Below are positions 1 to 11,325 of a stretch of DNA of 64,000 nucleotides, piece after piece (the first letter of the stretch is position 1; each line of letters begins with the position of its first letter). This stretch comes from Allolobophora icterica (taxonomy: Eukaryota > Annelida > Clitellata > Crassiclitellata > Lumbricidae): contig OY744605.1 in NCBI GenBank assembly GCA_963556255.1, forward strand, positions 36,591,896 to 36,655,895, read 5' to 3'. The notes under the pieces were generated by a model. The model was not told the origin of the DNA. It searched no databases and saw only the letters and a list, made by a program, of their open reading frames with translations. The position numbers and the translations under genes were made by a program.

Positions 1-1
1 C

Positions 2-2209
2 TTCACGATCTTCGGTTTTCCAAAAACGATTCGGTCTGATAACGGGTCGAATTTCAACAGTAAATTAACCCAAGAGTTTCTGCATCGTATGGGGTGCTCA
101 CCACGCTTTGGGCCAGTTGCACATCCTGAGTCACAAGGTCTAGTGGAGCGCTGCAATGCGACACTGAAGACCATGATTCATAAATTGGCAGAAGAAAACC
201 CGAGGGGATGGCACAGACTGTTACCTTACGTGCTTTGGAGCTTAAGGGAACGCCCCTCGGCAACCACCCACGTGAGTCCCTACACCCTGGTGTATGGTAC
301 CCTGCCTAAAGGACCTCTATCTGTCCTTTCTGAGGAATGGGCGGGAGAGCGGGATTCTCCATTAAGTCTGTGCGCAGGCGCCGCAGCTTACTTGGACCAA
401 TTAAGGGATAACCTTGAAATGTCTAAATTATATGCCGAATATTATTCAGACATTGAACAGCAGCGCTATGCTACTCATTACAATTTAAGAAGCATGGACA
501 GGCGTTATGAAGTAGGGGACAAAGTCATCATCCAATCACCGGAAGCGCGAGGAGCGAAGAAGGAGGGCCAATGGCAAGGCCCGGCCATCATCGCTCAGGT
601 GAAATCGCCCTACACATACATCGTGGAAATAGGGGGCAAAAGCCGCTTATTACATGCAAATCGTATTCGCAAATATAACGAAAGAATACAGCAAGCATTG
701 ATTAACAATTGCTCCATTCTGTTCGAGAAGGACGAAGACTTCGGTCACGTGGAAGCGGTGGGTAGCTTCGTCACGAGTCAGACAAGGCCCAGTGAACAAG
801 TAGACCCTATTGCCGTTGCACACTTAACGGTACCCGAGCGGAAACAGCTGTTTAATCTGTTAGACAGGTTTCCAGATTTGTTTTCGGACAAACCAGGTTT
901 CTGTCCCGTCCTAGAACACACAATCACTGTTAGCGCGGAGTTCAGGCCGAAGAGTTTGCGAGCATATAAGGTGCCGGAACTGCTCAAACCGGAAATGGAG
1001 AAGCAGATCCGCGAACTTTTGGCCCTAGGTATCATCACTCCCTCACATAGTGAAATGGCTAGTCCCGTTGTGTGCGTTGTGAAAAAGGGAGGTCAAGGCG
1101 GTCTAAGACTGGCCATTGACTACCGGTATGTAAACAAGTTCTCGGCGGGTGACGCATACCCCACCCCCGACATCCAGGAAGTGTTACAGAAGGTAGGAAG
1201 TGCAAACTTCATATCCTGCTTTGACGCACGTCAAGGATACTACCAGATTCGACTCCACAAGGACTCTCGTTGGCTATCAGCCTTCGTATGTGACGCTGGT
1301 CTATTCGAATTTGTGCGATTACCCTTTGGTTTGAAATCGGCCTCAAATTCTTTTATCCGCTGCATGTCAAAGGTCCTCCATCCGATTCGTGACTTCACTG
1401 AGACGTTTGTGGATGACATGGCAGTGCACTCGATGACGTGGCCGGATCACATGAAACACCTAGAGAAATACTTAATGACTATTCAACAGTCGGGTCTGAC
1501 CCTTAACATTAAGAAGAGTTCGTTTGCTAGGCGACAAACAACGTTTGTAGGTCACCTGATCGGATCAGGGAGCATTGAACCGGATCCTATGAAAATCGCA
1601 GGGCTAGGGAAAATCCCTCAACCCGAGCCCAAAAAGGACATACGGAGACTAATTGGCTTCTTCAGTTATTTTAGGAACTTCATCCCTAACCTGGCTGAGA
1701 CAGCCAGAATTCTCACTGACTTGACCCAGAAATCGGTGCCTGCTAAGATACCCTGGCGTGTTGAACACCAAAATGCGCTAGATAAACTTACGCACGATTT
1801 GAACAACGCTGTATGTTTGCAGACAATTGACTACGGCAGAGAGTTTGGTCTATCGACTGACGCTTCAGACAAAGCAGTCGGTTGCTGCTTATTCCAAATT
1901 CAAGACGATGGAACAGAACGGCCAATATGTTTCGCCAGTTCTAAATTAGATGCTACGCAAGCGCGTTGGTCCACTGTGGAACGCGAAGCGTATGCTGTAA
2001 TCTTTGCGTTGAAGAAGTTTAGGAATTGGATTTTTATGTCAAGGACCACCCTCTATTCTGATCACAACCCCTTGACTTTCCTAACTGCTTCTACGCCCAC
2101 AAGTGCTAAACTTGCGAGGTGGGCTCTGGCCCTCCAGGACTTTGATATTTCCTTTGAATATCGACCTGGATCGCTGAATATTCCCGCTGATCTTTTGTCC
2201 AGACTGTGA
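2..2209 (+). CDS. pol: Pol polyprotein (integrase-RT-RNase H), 5'-truncated
   Basis: The frame is open from base 2, so the ORF enters from outside the window; the first Met at 89 is internal. Integrase core: the second catalytic Asp is in SDNGSNF and the catalytic Glu in HPESQGLVE. A basic C-terminal chromatin-binding-type region follows, with no stop before RT. RT shows LRLAIDYRYVN, FDARQGYYQI, LPFGLKSA and the catalytic FVDD box. RNase H shows LSTDASDKAVG, TVEREAYAV and YSDHNPLTF, and the protein ends ADLLSRL. Function: integration of element cDNA, reverse transcription and removal of the RNA template. No frameshift or stop is seen. Order INT-RT-RH is copia-like while the RT and RH are gypsy-like. 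Confidence 0.92.
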   Translation, partial: FTIFGFPKTIRSDNGSNFNSKLTQEFLHRMGCSPRFGPVAHPESQGLVERCNATLKTMIHKLAEENPRGWHRLLPYVLWSLRERPSATTHVSPYTLVYGTLPKGPLSVLSEEWAGERDSPLSLCAGAAAYLDQLRDNLEMSKLYAEYYSDIEQQRYATHYNLRSMDRRYEVGDKVIIQSPEARGAKKEGQWQGPAIIAQVKSPYTYIVEIGGKSRLLHANRIRKYNERIQQALINNCSILFEKDEDFGHVEAVGSFVTSQTRPSEQVDPIAVAHLTVPERKQLFNLLDRFPDLFSDKPGFCPVLEHTITVSAEFRPKSLRAYKVPELLKPEMEKQIRELLALGIITPSHSEMASPVVCVVKKGGQGGLRLAIDYRYVNKFSAGDAYPTPDIQEVLQKVGSANFISCFDARQGYYQIRLHKDSRWLSAFVCDAGLFEFVRLPFGLKSASNSFIRCMSKVLHPIRDFTETFVDDMAVHSMTWPDHMKHLEKYLMTIQQSGLTLNIKKSSFARRQTTFVGHLIGSGSIEPDPMKIAGLGKIPQPEPKKDIRRLIGFFSYFRNFIPNLAETARILTDLTQKSVPAKIPWRVEHQNALDKLTHDLNNAVCLQTIDYGREFGLSTDASDKAVGCCLFQIQDDGTERPICFASSKLDATQARWSTVEREAYAVIFALKKFRNWIFMSRTTLYSDHNPLTFLTASTPTSAKLARWALALQDFDISFEYRPGSLNIPADLLSRL

Positions 2210-2389
2210 TTGAGGAGAAGGCGGACTACCATGTAAGGCACCGCGACAACTGTAAATAATAATTTCTAACTGTGCTGATATTTTGTATTTTCATGGGAAC
2301 GACGAGGACATGGTCTGGAGGAAATCAATGGAGGGAACGACATCATTCTCAGCCGGGAGGCGAACCAATGACTGGCTTTGTCCTCCCCC

Positions 2390-2400
2390 GGGAAGGGAGG
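2390..2400 (+). other. Polypurine tract of the retrotransposon
   Basis: GGGAAGGGAGG abuts the TG start of the 3' LTR. In LTR elements this tract primes plus-strand DNA synthesis. Confidence 0.75.
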
Positions 2401-3122
2401 TGTCGCGTAAGGAGATCGACGACAACGACGAGATGTCATCATCAGCCTGATGTAGACGTCGTTGACGGTCGAGATGGAATGATGACGGACGAAAGCCAGT
2501 ACCCACTTGGTCAACAATGAAGGCAGCGAGGCCGAGGTGTAATCGGACACCACACAGCCAAGGTGTAATAGGACACCTCGCGGCTGAGGTGTAACCAGAC
2601 ACCGCCCGCACTGCAGGCGAGCGACGACCCGCTTCTCGAAGAGCAACCTGACACTAATTGGCGAGAGCATGACGTGGGGGGGGGGCTGACCGCTGGACGC
2701 TGAAGTTCCTACTTAACAGAAGGGAAAGGAGAATACGGGACTTGTACTACTGACGAGCGCGACGTGTGAACATCGGTCGAGCGATCAACATCGAGAGGAA
2801 GGACCAGCGGCGGCGGCAGAGTAGAGTCCGTCAGATTCAGAGACTGACGCGAAGAACGATCTGTAGTTAGGCTGTACGAAGCAACATTGAGATAGTTCGA
2901 TTTAATATCTAAACGCTTTAATACTACGTGGAAGCTCCCGTAGAGTTATTGTATATATTTGTTTCTTTAATTAAATTCATTTATTAATTAAACAACGTTC
3001 GTCGTGAATCTTCTATAGGAAAGTTAGGCACGTTAAATAAAAGTGCAAGTAAAAGAACAAGCGAGTCGAGGGTCGACATCAACACACGGCAAACACACGA
3101 CAGGCGACCTTCGATCGCGACA
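2401..3122 (+). repeat. 3' LTR of the Gmr1-like element
   Basis: The 722-bp LTR begins TGTCGC and ends GCGACA. Both boundaries are set by comparison with an inverted, full-length solo copy at 59129-59862. It holds three spaced palindromic blocks of the form GGTGTAAT..GGACACC at about 2536-2603, a block of G, and AT-rich sequence near 2900-3000 that may hold the polyadenylation region. Confidence 0.85.
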
Positions 3123-3272
3123 GTTGTCCATATCTTGCGGTTGTGTTTTCACTGTCCAACCTTTACTGTACGCCCCTGTGCTTTGACTCCGCGTCCACCT
3201 CCTCTTCCCTCTAATCCAGTCTTCCTTCAACTTCCTTCTTATCCCTCGGCTCAAGATGCACAACACAAAACA

Positions 3273-4110
<838 letters not shown>

Positions 4111-4564
4111 CAGAGCCATAGTGCAACCGTAGCACACATCACGATCGACCCAATCTCGCCTAAGACAGCACTGCACCAGTACCTATAGAAACACAGCAAA
4201 TCAATGAGGATTAGTATTATTACAAGTTGTAATAGATATACAATCTCATCTCATAGGAATTAATAAAATACACGATTCTCCTGTTGGGCCGGGCCTCAAT
4301 TGTCGGCTATTTGGACTATTGGGTACCCCGCTGGCTATGTAAGCCAACGATCACTTGTCACCCCTTTCATTTAAGAGTAGATTAAAGAGGTGGAGTAGTC
4401 TTGGGTAGGGATTAAAGGTCGATTGTTTTTTAAAAGGAAAAGAAATGGGATGGCTGAAAGGGGTGCTGATTGAGCAAGGGAATGTGGAAAAGCTACCTCC
4501 CCAACCAAAAGATGCAAGTTTACGCATATGCTGATTTGCAACATTTCTGTTTTCCACTCTCGAT

Positions 4565-4919
4565 CAGGGCTGTAGTCGAGCGTATACGCGGGTATACAGC
4601 GTATACTTACCTCTAGAGAAATTTGAGAGCGTATACTCATGGCTGTAGACGAGGGTATACGCGGGTATACAGCGTATACTTACCTCTGGGAACGAAAATT
4701 TTTCAAAAAAGAGAGGTTTTTAAAGGTTTTTAGGGCGAATGACTAAAAAAAAAAAAAGGTCATCAACTTTTTCAGAGACAAAATTGTAAAAAGTCTGAAA
4801 ATTTTCTGAGAATTGGTGAAAAGTCTGAAATTTTTCCTAAAAAAAGGTCATCAAATTTTTTTTACGCCGCTGGTCAACGGTAGCGTATACTCACCTCAAA
4901 TTTTACCACTACAGCCCTG
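4565..4919. mobile_element. hAT-type MITE with 8-bp target duplication
   Basis: The terminal inverted repeats are CAGGGCTGTAG and CTACAGCCCTG. The flanks are an exact 8-bp direct repeat CTCTCGAT (4557-4564 and 4920-4927). CAGGG ends with 8-bp duplications are typical of the hAT superfamily. Inside, a GTATACGCGGGTATACAGCG block occurs twice, about 77 bp apart. There is no coding capacity, so it is non-autonomous. Confidence 0.85.
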
Positions 4920-5074
4920 CTCTCGATGTCCTTAAAGACATAATTCAGAAGTCTTAAATTAGCACATTCGAAAAGAAAATCTATTAGAACGTTGCTGTGA
5001 GAAGATCAGTTTTTTTTCTGGATCATATCTACTCCATGTAATGATCAGGTTGTACTGATGATGTTGCAACGATC

Positions 5075-5290
5075 CAGAGGATCAGCGTAATTGGATCAGT
5101 GTAAAAGGATCAGTGTAATGGGATTAGTGTTGAAGAATCAGTGTAATGGGATTAGTGTAAAAGGATCAGTATAATGGAATTAGTGTAAAAAGATCAGTGT
5201 AATTGGATCAGTGTAAAAGGATCAGTGTAATGGGATTAGTGTCAAAGGATCAGTGTAATGGGATTAGTGTAAAAGGATCAGTATAATGGA
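5075..5290. repeat. ~20-bp minisatellite (GGATCAGTGTAATGGGATTAG)
   Basis: About ten imperfect head-to-tail copies alternate between GGATCAGTGTAA and GGGATTAGTGTAAAA. Related words in inverse orientation (ACTGATCC, CCCATT) follow at 5300-5390, so the array may belong to a larger palindromic repeat. Confidence 0.8.
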
Positions 5291-5682
5291 TCGCTGTTGA
5301 CGCTGATCCCACGAATTAGAAAAACCCATTGCACTCATCTTTTTTAATGGGATTCCCATTCCACTGATCCTTTTCAACTGATTGCATTACATTAGACCAT
5401 GCAGTGTTCCTGGTATAAGCTAGTCTGAAGCGCAAGCTTCAGTCACCAAACAGTAAATTTGCATTTTACTAATCAGAAACTAAACATAAACGTCATCGCA
5501 AAATAATGCAAAGTTATCTAAGATTAATATTGATGTTTATTATCAGGCAACTATAAGAAACGATAAGAGCAAGTGAGGTTATCTCATTTCTGCCATTTTC
5601 TGTAATTTTCCATACCTAAACCTATCATACCCTTATCATACGTAAATTTGCATTTTACAAATGAGATGCATTACCTAAACTT

Positions 5683-5960
5683 ACCCATATTACCGTTACC
5701 CTTATCAACATTACCCGTACTAGCATTACCCATATTAACGTAACCCAAACTAACATTACCTATGTTACCGTTACCCATACTAACATTACCCATACTAGCA
5801 TTACCCATATTAACATTACCCATATTAACGTTACCCATACTAACATTACCCATATTAACGTTACCCACATTAACATTACCCATACTAGCATTACCCATAA
5901 TTTTTTCCAATATTAACGTTACCCATATTAACATTACCCAAACTAACGTTGCCCGTATCA
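5683..5960. repeat. 15-bp minisatellite (ATTACCCATATTAAC)
   Basis: About eighteen tandem copies vary at a few sites (CTAGC/TTAAC/CTAAC). The apparent MGNVN-repeat protein on the minus strand is the translation of this 15-bp period. Confidence 0.85.
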
Positions 5961-6171
5961 ACGTTACCTATGCTTACACCCCGACTTACCTGACCGACTT
6001 GCAGAACAACGGTTCTCGAAGCAGCGCCCGATGACCTTGGCCTTAGAAGGCCTTATAGAAATTTCAGTTATAATACATTACAGAGATTACATTCTGTAGA
6101 GGACAATGCATTCGTAAAGGCCGAGCATTGAAAGGCAATTTCTCACACAGCAGCCAGTCTGAAAGTTAAGG

Positions 6172-6537
6172 CTATTGAATTTCTGCTCCATTGATAATAT
6201 ACATTACCCTGGATTCGTCAAAATTTTCTGCCCCGGAAGACATAAAATGCCTGTCATTAGAAGCTGACTCGTTCAGCAACCCAACAACATGATCGATGTG
6301 AATCTCCGCATCTTCCTCAAAAGACCTTGTCTGTACAACATGCAATGGAGATGAGTGGAAATGGGGGTCAGCCGAGGCGTCATATACATCATCACCAATG
6401 TCAATCACCGCATCGTCACCGGTCTTTGTCTGTTCTAATTTAAATGGGGGAGAGTGGAAATCGCGGCCACCAGAAACATCACCATTTCCCAATGTCGGTG
6501 ACAAACACCTCATCGAAGTAGTTGGTCTGGTTACCAT
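6172..6537 (-). CDS. Unrecognised 121-codon open frame, possible terminal exon
   Basis: This is an open minus-strand frame with mixed, non-repetitive composition and two weakly similar internal segments (HSPPFKLEQTKTGDDA and HSSPLHVVQTRSFEEDA), rich in Asp, Glu and His. No family is recognised and no splice partner was found. It could be a last exon of an unseen gene or a chance ORF. Confidence 0.18.
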   Translation of the reverse strand: MVTRPTTSMRCLSPTLGNGDVSGGRDFHSPPFKLEQTKTGDDAVIDIGDDVYDASADPHFHSSPLHVVQTRSFEEDAEIHIDHVVGLLNESASNDRHFMSSGAENFDESRVMYIINGAEIQ

Positions 6538-7405
6538 TGACCGGGACAGAATACCATTCGTAATTGCTGCAACATTGCATCCCCGATATTAATAACCACA
6601 CCTCCTACAAGAAGATTCGTCTGCTCTACCTGGACGGTATGAGGACGGCGGTCGTCTCGTCGAACGCCAGGCGACAACCAGCGACTCCACGTCGTCGTCT
6701 ACCAATGAACCCTGATCGGAAGAGAGGTCACCGAACCACAAACATCGCAAGAGACCACGAAACAATTCGCTTCGAATCTCTAACTTTATCGCTCGTCTAA
6801 TAATTAAATCGCAGAGGAACCGTCAAAAATGGCAAACCAAATCAACGATACATCGACAATGACGATGACGTCATCGGAAGAGCTCATCCGCAGACGACGG
6901 TGACGTCTTTGATCAGGGCCGCAGTGACGATCTTTACAAATAACTAATTTAGGCCCTATACGCCTACATTTTAGGCCTTTTCTATCAATAACAACAGTAA
7001 TAGGCCTAATATAATAATTGTCGCAGTGTAATTAATAACTGAATAATAACAACAATTAGGCCTTGTAGTCATTGGAAGCAACAATATTTCTGCGGGACTT
7101 TGCCTGACAAACTATTAAATTTCTATATCGCCACGTTAGCGATTGCTCGAAAGTCCACCGTTTCGGGCAAAGTGTGCGGGTTCGATCCTCGCAAAGTATG
7201 ACGACCTTGAACAATTCCTTAACACACAACTCCTTACCGCCATCGATTGATACTATTTCATTATTATCGTGTCGCTATATAGGCCTATAAATACTGAAAT
7301 TATTATTCTAGTAATAGCAACGAAGACAGTAGGCCTAGTCGAAGATTTAATAGCAATAGTAAGTACATTTCTTTGTTGTAAATCGAACTGTTTTTAAACA
7401 CCTGC
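6538..7405. other. No gene recognised
   Basis: Unique-looking intergenic sequence with many AGGCCTA words. A GGTTCGATCC box near 7170 resembles a polymerase III B box, but no tRNA cloverleaf could be built around it. Confidence 0.5.
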
Positions 7406-7419
7406 AACATTGGTGATTG

Positions 7420-7507
<88 letters not shown>

Positions 7508-7583
7508 GATAATGATGATGATGACGAGGACGATGACGACGATTTCGATGATGATGATAATAATAATGATGATGAATAATGAT
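7420..7583. repeat. (ATG)n microsatellite, left part
   Basis: ATG/GAT trinucleotide array with interruptions. It is continuous in type with the array at 7977-8068, and a MITE separates the two. Confidence 0.9.
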
Positions 7584-7974
7584 CAGGGTGAGAATTGTCG
7601 GGTGTTCAGCCCCTATAGTCTTCCTTAAGACTCCAGTTGTCTTCATTGCACACCCCAGAGGGTCGTTTCCAACACCACCCCAGTTGTGCTAGTGTGATTA
7701 TATTGTGCATATATTTTAGCATTTTCTTTCACAATTCACTTTGTGGGTTAGGCCCTACTAATAAAGAAATGCTTTGGTTTATTGTGAGATTTGTGACCGT
7801 GTGAATTGTAGATGTAAGCTTATACTAATAAATTAGGTAATGTCATCGCTTTAAGGAATTTAAGCTTTCTATAGCATTTTTGAATTTGCTCAATTTGCAA
7901 AATGCGAATAAAATAATCAGCGATCAAACTCAAGAAAGTATAGCTCCCCAGTCTTTTTTCTACAATTCTCAGAC

Positions 7975-7976
<2 letters not shown>
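7584..7976 (+). mobile_element. hAT-type MITE, family A, inserted in a microsatellite
   Basis: It starts CAGGGTGAGAATTG and ends CAATTCTCAGACTG, and is flanked by ATAATGAT and ATGATGAT, a near-perfect 8-bp duplication within (ATG)n. Aligned by eye, it matches the reverse complement of 32083-32471 over its whole length (for example TTTATTGTGAGATTTGTGACC). A third copy is at 63423-63768. Confidence 0.82.

Positions 7977-8068
<92 letters not shown>
7977..8068. repeat. (GAT)n microsatellite, right part
   Basis: Nearly pure trinucleotide run. The poly-Asp and poly-Met frames here are repeat translations. Confidence 0.9.
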
Positions 8069-8114
8069 ATCCTCATTGTTTAATGATAAGGTTGATGTTG
8101 ATTACGACGACAAT

Positions 8115-8463
8115 GGCAGGGATGTCATTTGGGGCAAGGGGCATTTGCTCCCCCCCCCCCGATTTTTGGAAAAAGAAAAAAAGATGGAAAAAAAAGAAAA
8201 GAAGGAAGAAGAAAGGGATAAAAAAAAGGAAAAAGAGAGACTCACTTGTAGCACTGGCTTACAGTTTTGCACACGTAGACAAAATACAAACATTGGTAGC
8301 GATCCTGAAGGGTCGAGTGGGACACCCCCACCTTTAACAATGGGGGGACACAGTGTACTGTTGTCCTCCACACGGTGAAAAAAATTTCACGCATGAGCGC
8401 GAAACAATTTTTCACCTCTTTTATGCCCCCCTTCCCCCGGAAAACGCTGAAATGACGTCCCAG
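8115..8463. mobile_element. Probable MITE remnant
   Basis: Inverted ends GGGATGTCATTT (about 8118) and AAATGACGTCCC (about 8450) enclose a C-run, an A/G-rich stretch and no coding sequence. A clear target duplication is not visible, so the boundaries are approximate. Confidence 0.45.
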
Positions 8464-8725
8464 ATTATATTGCCCGAAATTAGAGTGATCACACAGTAGT
8501 AATTAGGTCACGGCACGCATTCACCGCTGCTGCAAGTAAGTAAATTAATGTAGGTCTAAATTAGGTAAATAAAATAATAAATAGTCTGGCTCCAGTTCCG
8601 TCTGTTGTCTTGGAGTTTAACTTAAACTCATCGAGCGACGACCGATGTGCGACGCCTTTGGCAAGGCGAGCGGTCGATTAATCACTCGCTCGCACCTTTG
8701 CACAGGGCTTAACTTTGGTTTAAAA
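8455..8725. repeat. Direct repeat R1, copy 1
   Basis: It matches 9475-9745 in order: ATATTGCMCGAAATT, GTCACGCATTCACCG, GGTAAATAAAATAAT, TCTGGCTCCAG, CTTGGAGT and a GCGAGCGGTC tail. The two copies flank about 750 bp that includes the zinc-finger exon remnant. Confidence 0.7.
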
Positions 8726-9129
8726 AGTGGGAAGTACCAATTTATATACGAAGCAAGGTGGAGACTGTGACCTCTGGGAAGGCACAATAATAAAATATTG
8801 ATCGGCATTGTCCAAAAAGTGGGGGCACGATCTCTTCTTCTTATCAGTGCGTCTGATTTGAAAATGGTAGGCGGGTTGAAAATCGATCGCGCTGGATCGA
8901 GTAGGCGAGCGATATGAGGTGGACCTCGGGAGCTCTTGTGTACAGCGTAGGCCTATTTTGTGTATATATTTACGTATTCGTAATTTTTCGTATCGCTGCA
9001 TATAGTACTCATCTAGAAACTAGGCCTATCTCACTTCAGTTCCGTTATCTGAGTAGGTATCTTGAAGAGGCGCTATAAAAATTCTCTGAATGAATGAATG
9101 AATGAATTCACTAGAAACATAGCCTACCA

Positions 9130-9398
9130 CTGACGTAAGATGAAGTGTGACGGCTGATTTCACAACGTTGGTTGAGCTCTTCGGCATACGTTGAACACTT
9201 ATTTTTAGCTTGACCTTTCAGACGGCAATCAATTCGAATTTTATCGGCGTGATTTCGGCAGGACTTGCAGTAAATTTTGTTCACAGTTCGACGGTTTTCT
9301 ATCTCGACTACATTGACATCGAACGAGTCGCCTAATTTCCATGACAGATAAGTGCTCAGCTGTACATTATTATTCGACTTGCTCATCTTCGCCGCCAT
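9130..9398 (-). pseudogene. Frameshifted zinc-finger exon (hAT/ZNF862-like N-terminal module)
   Basis: On the minus strand a Met start in good context (ACAATGGCGGCGAAGATG) opens a frame with a Cys-x2-Cys pair in IYCKSCRNHADKIRIDCR. It then reads KNKCSTYAE. There the reading jumps one base: the next frame continues SSTNVVKSAVTLHL, which matches the G-[ST]-TNVVKSAVTRHL block that normally follows in TTF/ZNF862-type zinc fingers. A GTAGGC that could act as a donor lies just beyond. Seen: the frameshift and residual motif. Inference: a decayed first exon of a transposon-derived zinc-finger gene; a sequencing error cannot be excluded. Confidence 0.5.
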
Positions 9399-9474
9399 TG
9401 TTGTTTAAAATAATATCCGAAATTGGTGATGTTACGGATGATTGTCACGCGGTGTGAGGTGCCGGTATTTTGTT

Positions 9475-9745
9475 ATGGCCAATCATATTGCACGAAATTG
9501 GAGTCATCAGTCAGCGGTAATTAGGTCAGGTCACGTCACGCATTCACCGTTAAGTAAATTAAAGTAATCTCGATTAGGTAAATAAAATAATGGTCTGGCT
9601 CCAGGTTCGTCTATCGTCTTGGAGTCTAACTCAAACTCAGCGAGCGATGACCGACTGTCACAGACGGTGAGAAGCCTTCGGCTAGGCGAGCGGTAAATCG
9701 CTCGCCGGTACCTTCGCTAGGCGAGCGACCAAGGAGAGCGATCGA
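9475..9745. repeat. Direct repeat R1, copy 2
   Basis: Second copy of the 8455-8725 repeat. Its tail is rich in GCGAGCG/CGCTCGC palindromes that continue to about 9865. Confidence 0.7.
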
Positions 9746-9878
9746 TCGCTCGCCTTAAATCAGACGCACTGGGCACGATTACCCCTCGTATCCCCCACAA
9801 ATTAAATCCATGCCTTTGCAAGACGAGCGACCAAAAAGAACGATCGCTCGCTCGCCTCAAACGAGAAGCTCTGGTTAT

Positions 9879-9911
<33 letters not shown>

Positions 9912-10885
9912 TTTATTTGCCACCAAATGAAACAAACACAGTAATAATACATATACAGTTGCAGTGGCAGGCTACCGAGAAGTCTTGTAGGACTCATCTC
10001 GCCGGTCGCCCAAATAATACAAATCATTATAACACAAAACACAAAAACACCCAACATATAAACAACACTTACTAATAGCAATCATAGCACTAACAATCAT
10101 CATTGCTAACAAACCAAACAGTCTCATGACCCTTATACTAATTGTAACTAATTGTAACCTGTATCCAGGCACTGTCTACCTACTCAGGGAATCAATCAAA
10201 TACAATTTCAACATGCTTTTAAATCTTCGATGTGAAGTTATGTGTCTAATATTAGCCTACTTGGAAGTTCATGCCACCATTTGGCCCCACAGTAACGGGT
10301 TGTCTTCAGTCCTTTGGTAGATAAAAATTTAGGTATAAAAGTATTGTCACTGAGTTTAAAATAGTTGTGGAATATCAGTGGAACATCCAAATTGTACACG
10401 CATTTATGCACAACACATAATACTTGAAATTTGCGCAGTTCTGTTAACGGAAGAAGATTATAGTTCCGATATAAATCAATAATCGGTGTGCAAAGGGGAA
10501 CACCTTGCAGTATGCGTAGGATACGATTAATATAAATATTTAACCGATGTAATACAGACTTATTAGCAGCCGTATAAATCTCAACCCCATACAACAAGTG
10601 AGGGTGAATTAATGCAAAGAATAGGTTTTTTAGAACACAACAGTTTAACTTATTTCTTAGTCTAAAGAATATACCAATAAATCTTTTTATTTTATTAATA
10701 ACGTGGTCTATATGCTCTTTCCAAGTTAGTTTTTGATCAATGATAACACCAAGATACTTATAGGTGTCTTCACGTGAAAGCCTGACATCCAATAAAAGAT
10801 CAATGTCGTCAGTACACGGTTTTCTTTTATAATGTACACGGTTTTCTTTTATAAGTACACGGTTTTCTTTTATAAAGTACACGGT
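9879..10885 (-). mobile_element. 5'-truncated CR1-like LINE, 3' end
   Basis: The minus-strand frame 10882-10238 encodes the C-terminal part of a non-LTR retrotransposon ORF2: the post-RT block YKYLGVIIDQKLTW, then LIHPHLLYGVEIY and a closing WWHELPSRL. The element's 3' UTR runs down to a (TTAC)n tail written here as (GTAA)n at 9879-9911. The RT catalytic core is missing (5' truncation), so it is inactive. The 5' edge abuts a 21-bp tandem repeat whose translation makes up the apparent N-terminus. Confidence 0.8.
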
Positions 10886-10940
10886 TTTCTTTTATAAAGT
10901 ACACGGTTTTCTTTTATAAGTACACGGTTTTCTTTTATAC
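10812..10940. repeat. ~20-bp tandem repeat (GTACACGGTTTTCTTTTATAA)
   Basis: About six head-to-tail copies differ by one or two bases at the junction. They sit exactly at the truncated 5' edge of the LINE fragment. Confidence 0.85.
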
Positions 10941-11325
10941 TCCGCTTAGATGTATGTACACCACAGTGCGGTTATGCAATTGGTACAATAAAAAGAATAT
11001 ACTTACTTACTTACTTACTTAACTCATAAATTATTTGCGTTATTTTTTATCTGCTAATTAGCTTAACGTTTAGTTTAATTGATTTTTAACTGCAGAAAAG
11101 TTATTGATAGGCCTATGGGCCCTATTGATAGGCCTAGCCTACTGTGGTATGCCTGTGTAATCAAGCTTCGTGAATATCAAACTGGTAGGCCTACCCGCTG
11201 ATTCGATTCGAGATTCGATTCGACCGAAAAATTGTGATTCGCAGCTAGGTCCCTAATAAGAAGATAATAATATTTGAAAAAAGAGAGTGTAAATATTAAA
11301 AGAATTTTAAAATATTACTCATCTA

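Larger units (their letters stand above)
2..3122 (+). mobile_element. Gmr1-like LTR retrotransposon, 3' part
   Basis: Seen: one long ORF (2-2209) with integrase followed by gypsy-type reverse transcriptase and RNase H, then a polypurine tract (2390-2400, GGGAAGGGAGG) directly before a 3' LTR starting TGTCGC and ending GCGACA. The 5' LTR, gag, protease and start of integrase lie outside the window. Known: ordinary Ty3/gypsy elements place integrase last. The order seen here, with gypsy-type RT, is the hallmark of the Gmr1-like group of deuterostome elements. The catalytic motifs look intact, so the copy may be young. Confidence 0.88.

Noticed and set aside
5671..6034. MGNVN-repeat protein on the minus strand
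   Set aside because: The 15-bp minisatellite gives a perfect 5-residue period; no start context or flanking domain.
7135..7200. Possible tRNA or tRNA-derived SINE (GGTTCGATCC box)
   Set aside because: A B-box-like word is present, but no convincing A box or cloverleaf stems could be built.
7347..8083. Poly-His, poly-Met and poly-Asp open frames
   Set aside because: Trinucleotide (ATG)n repeat, open in all frames.
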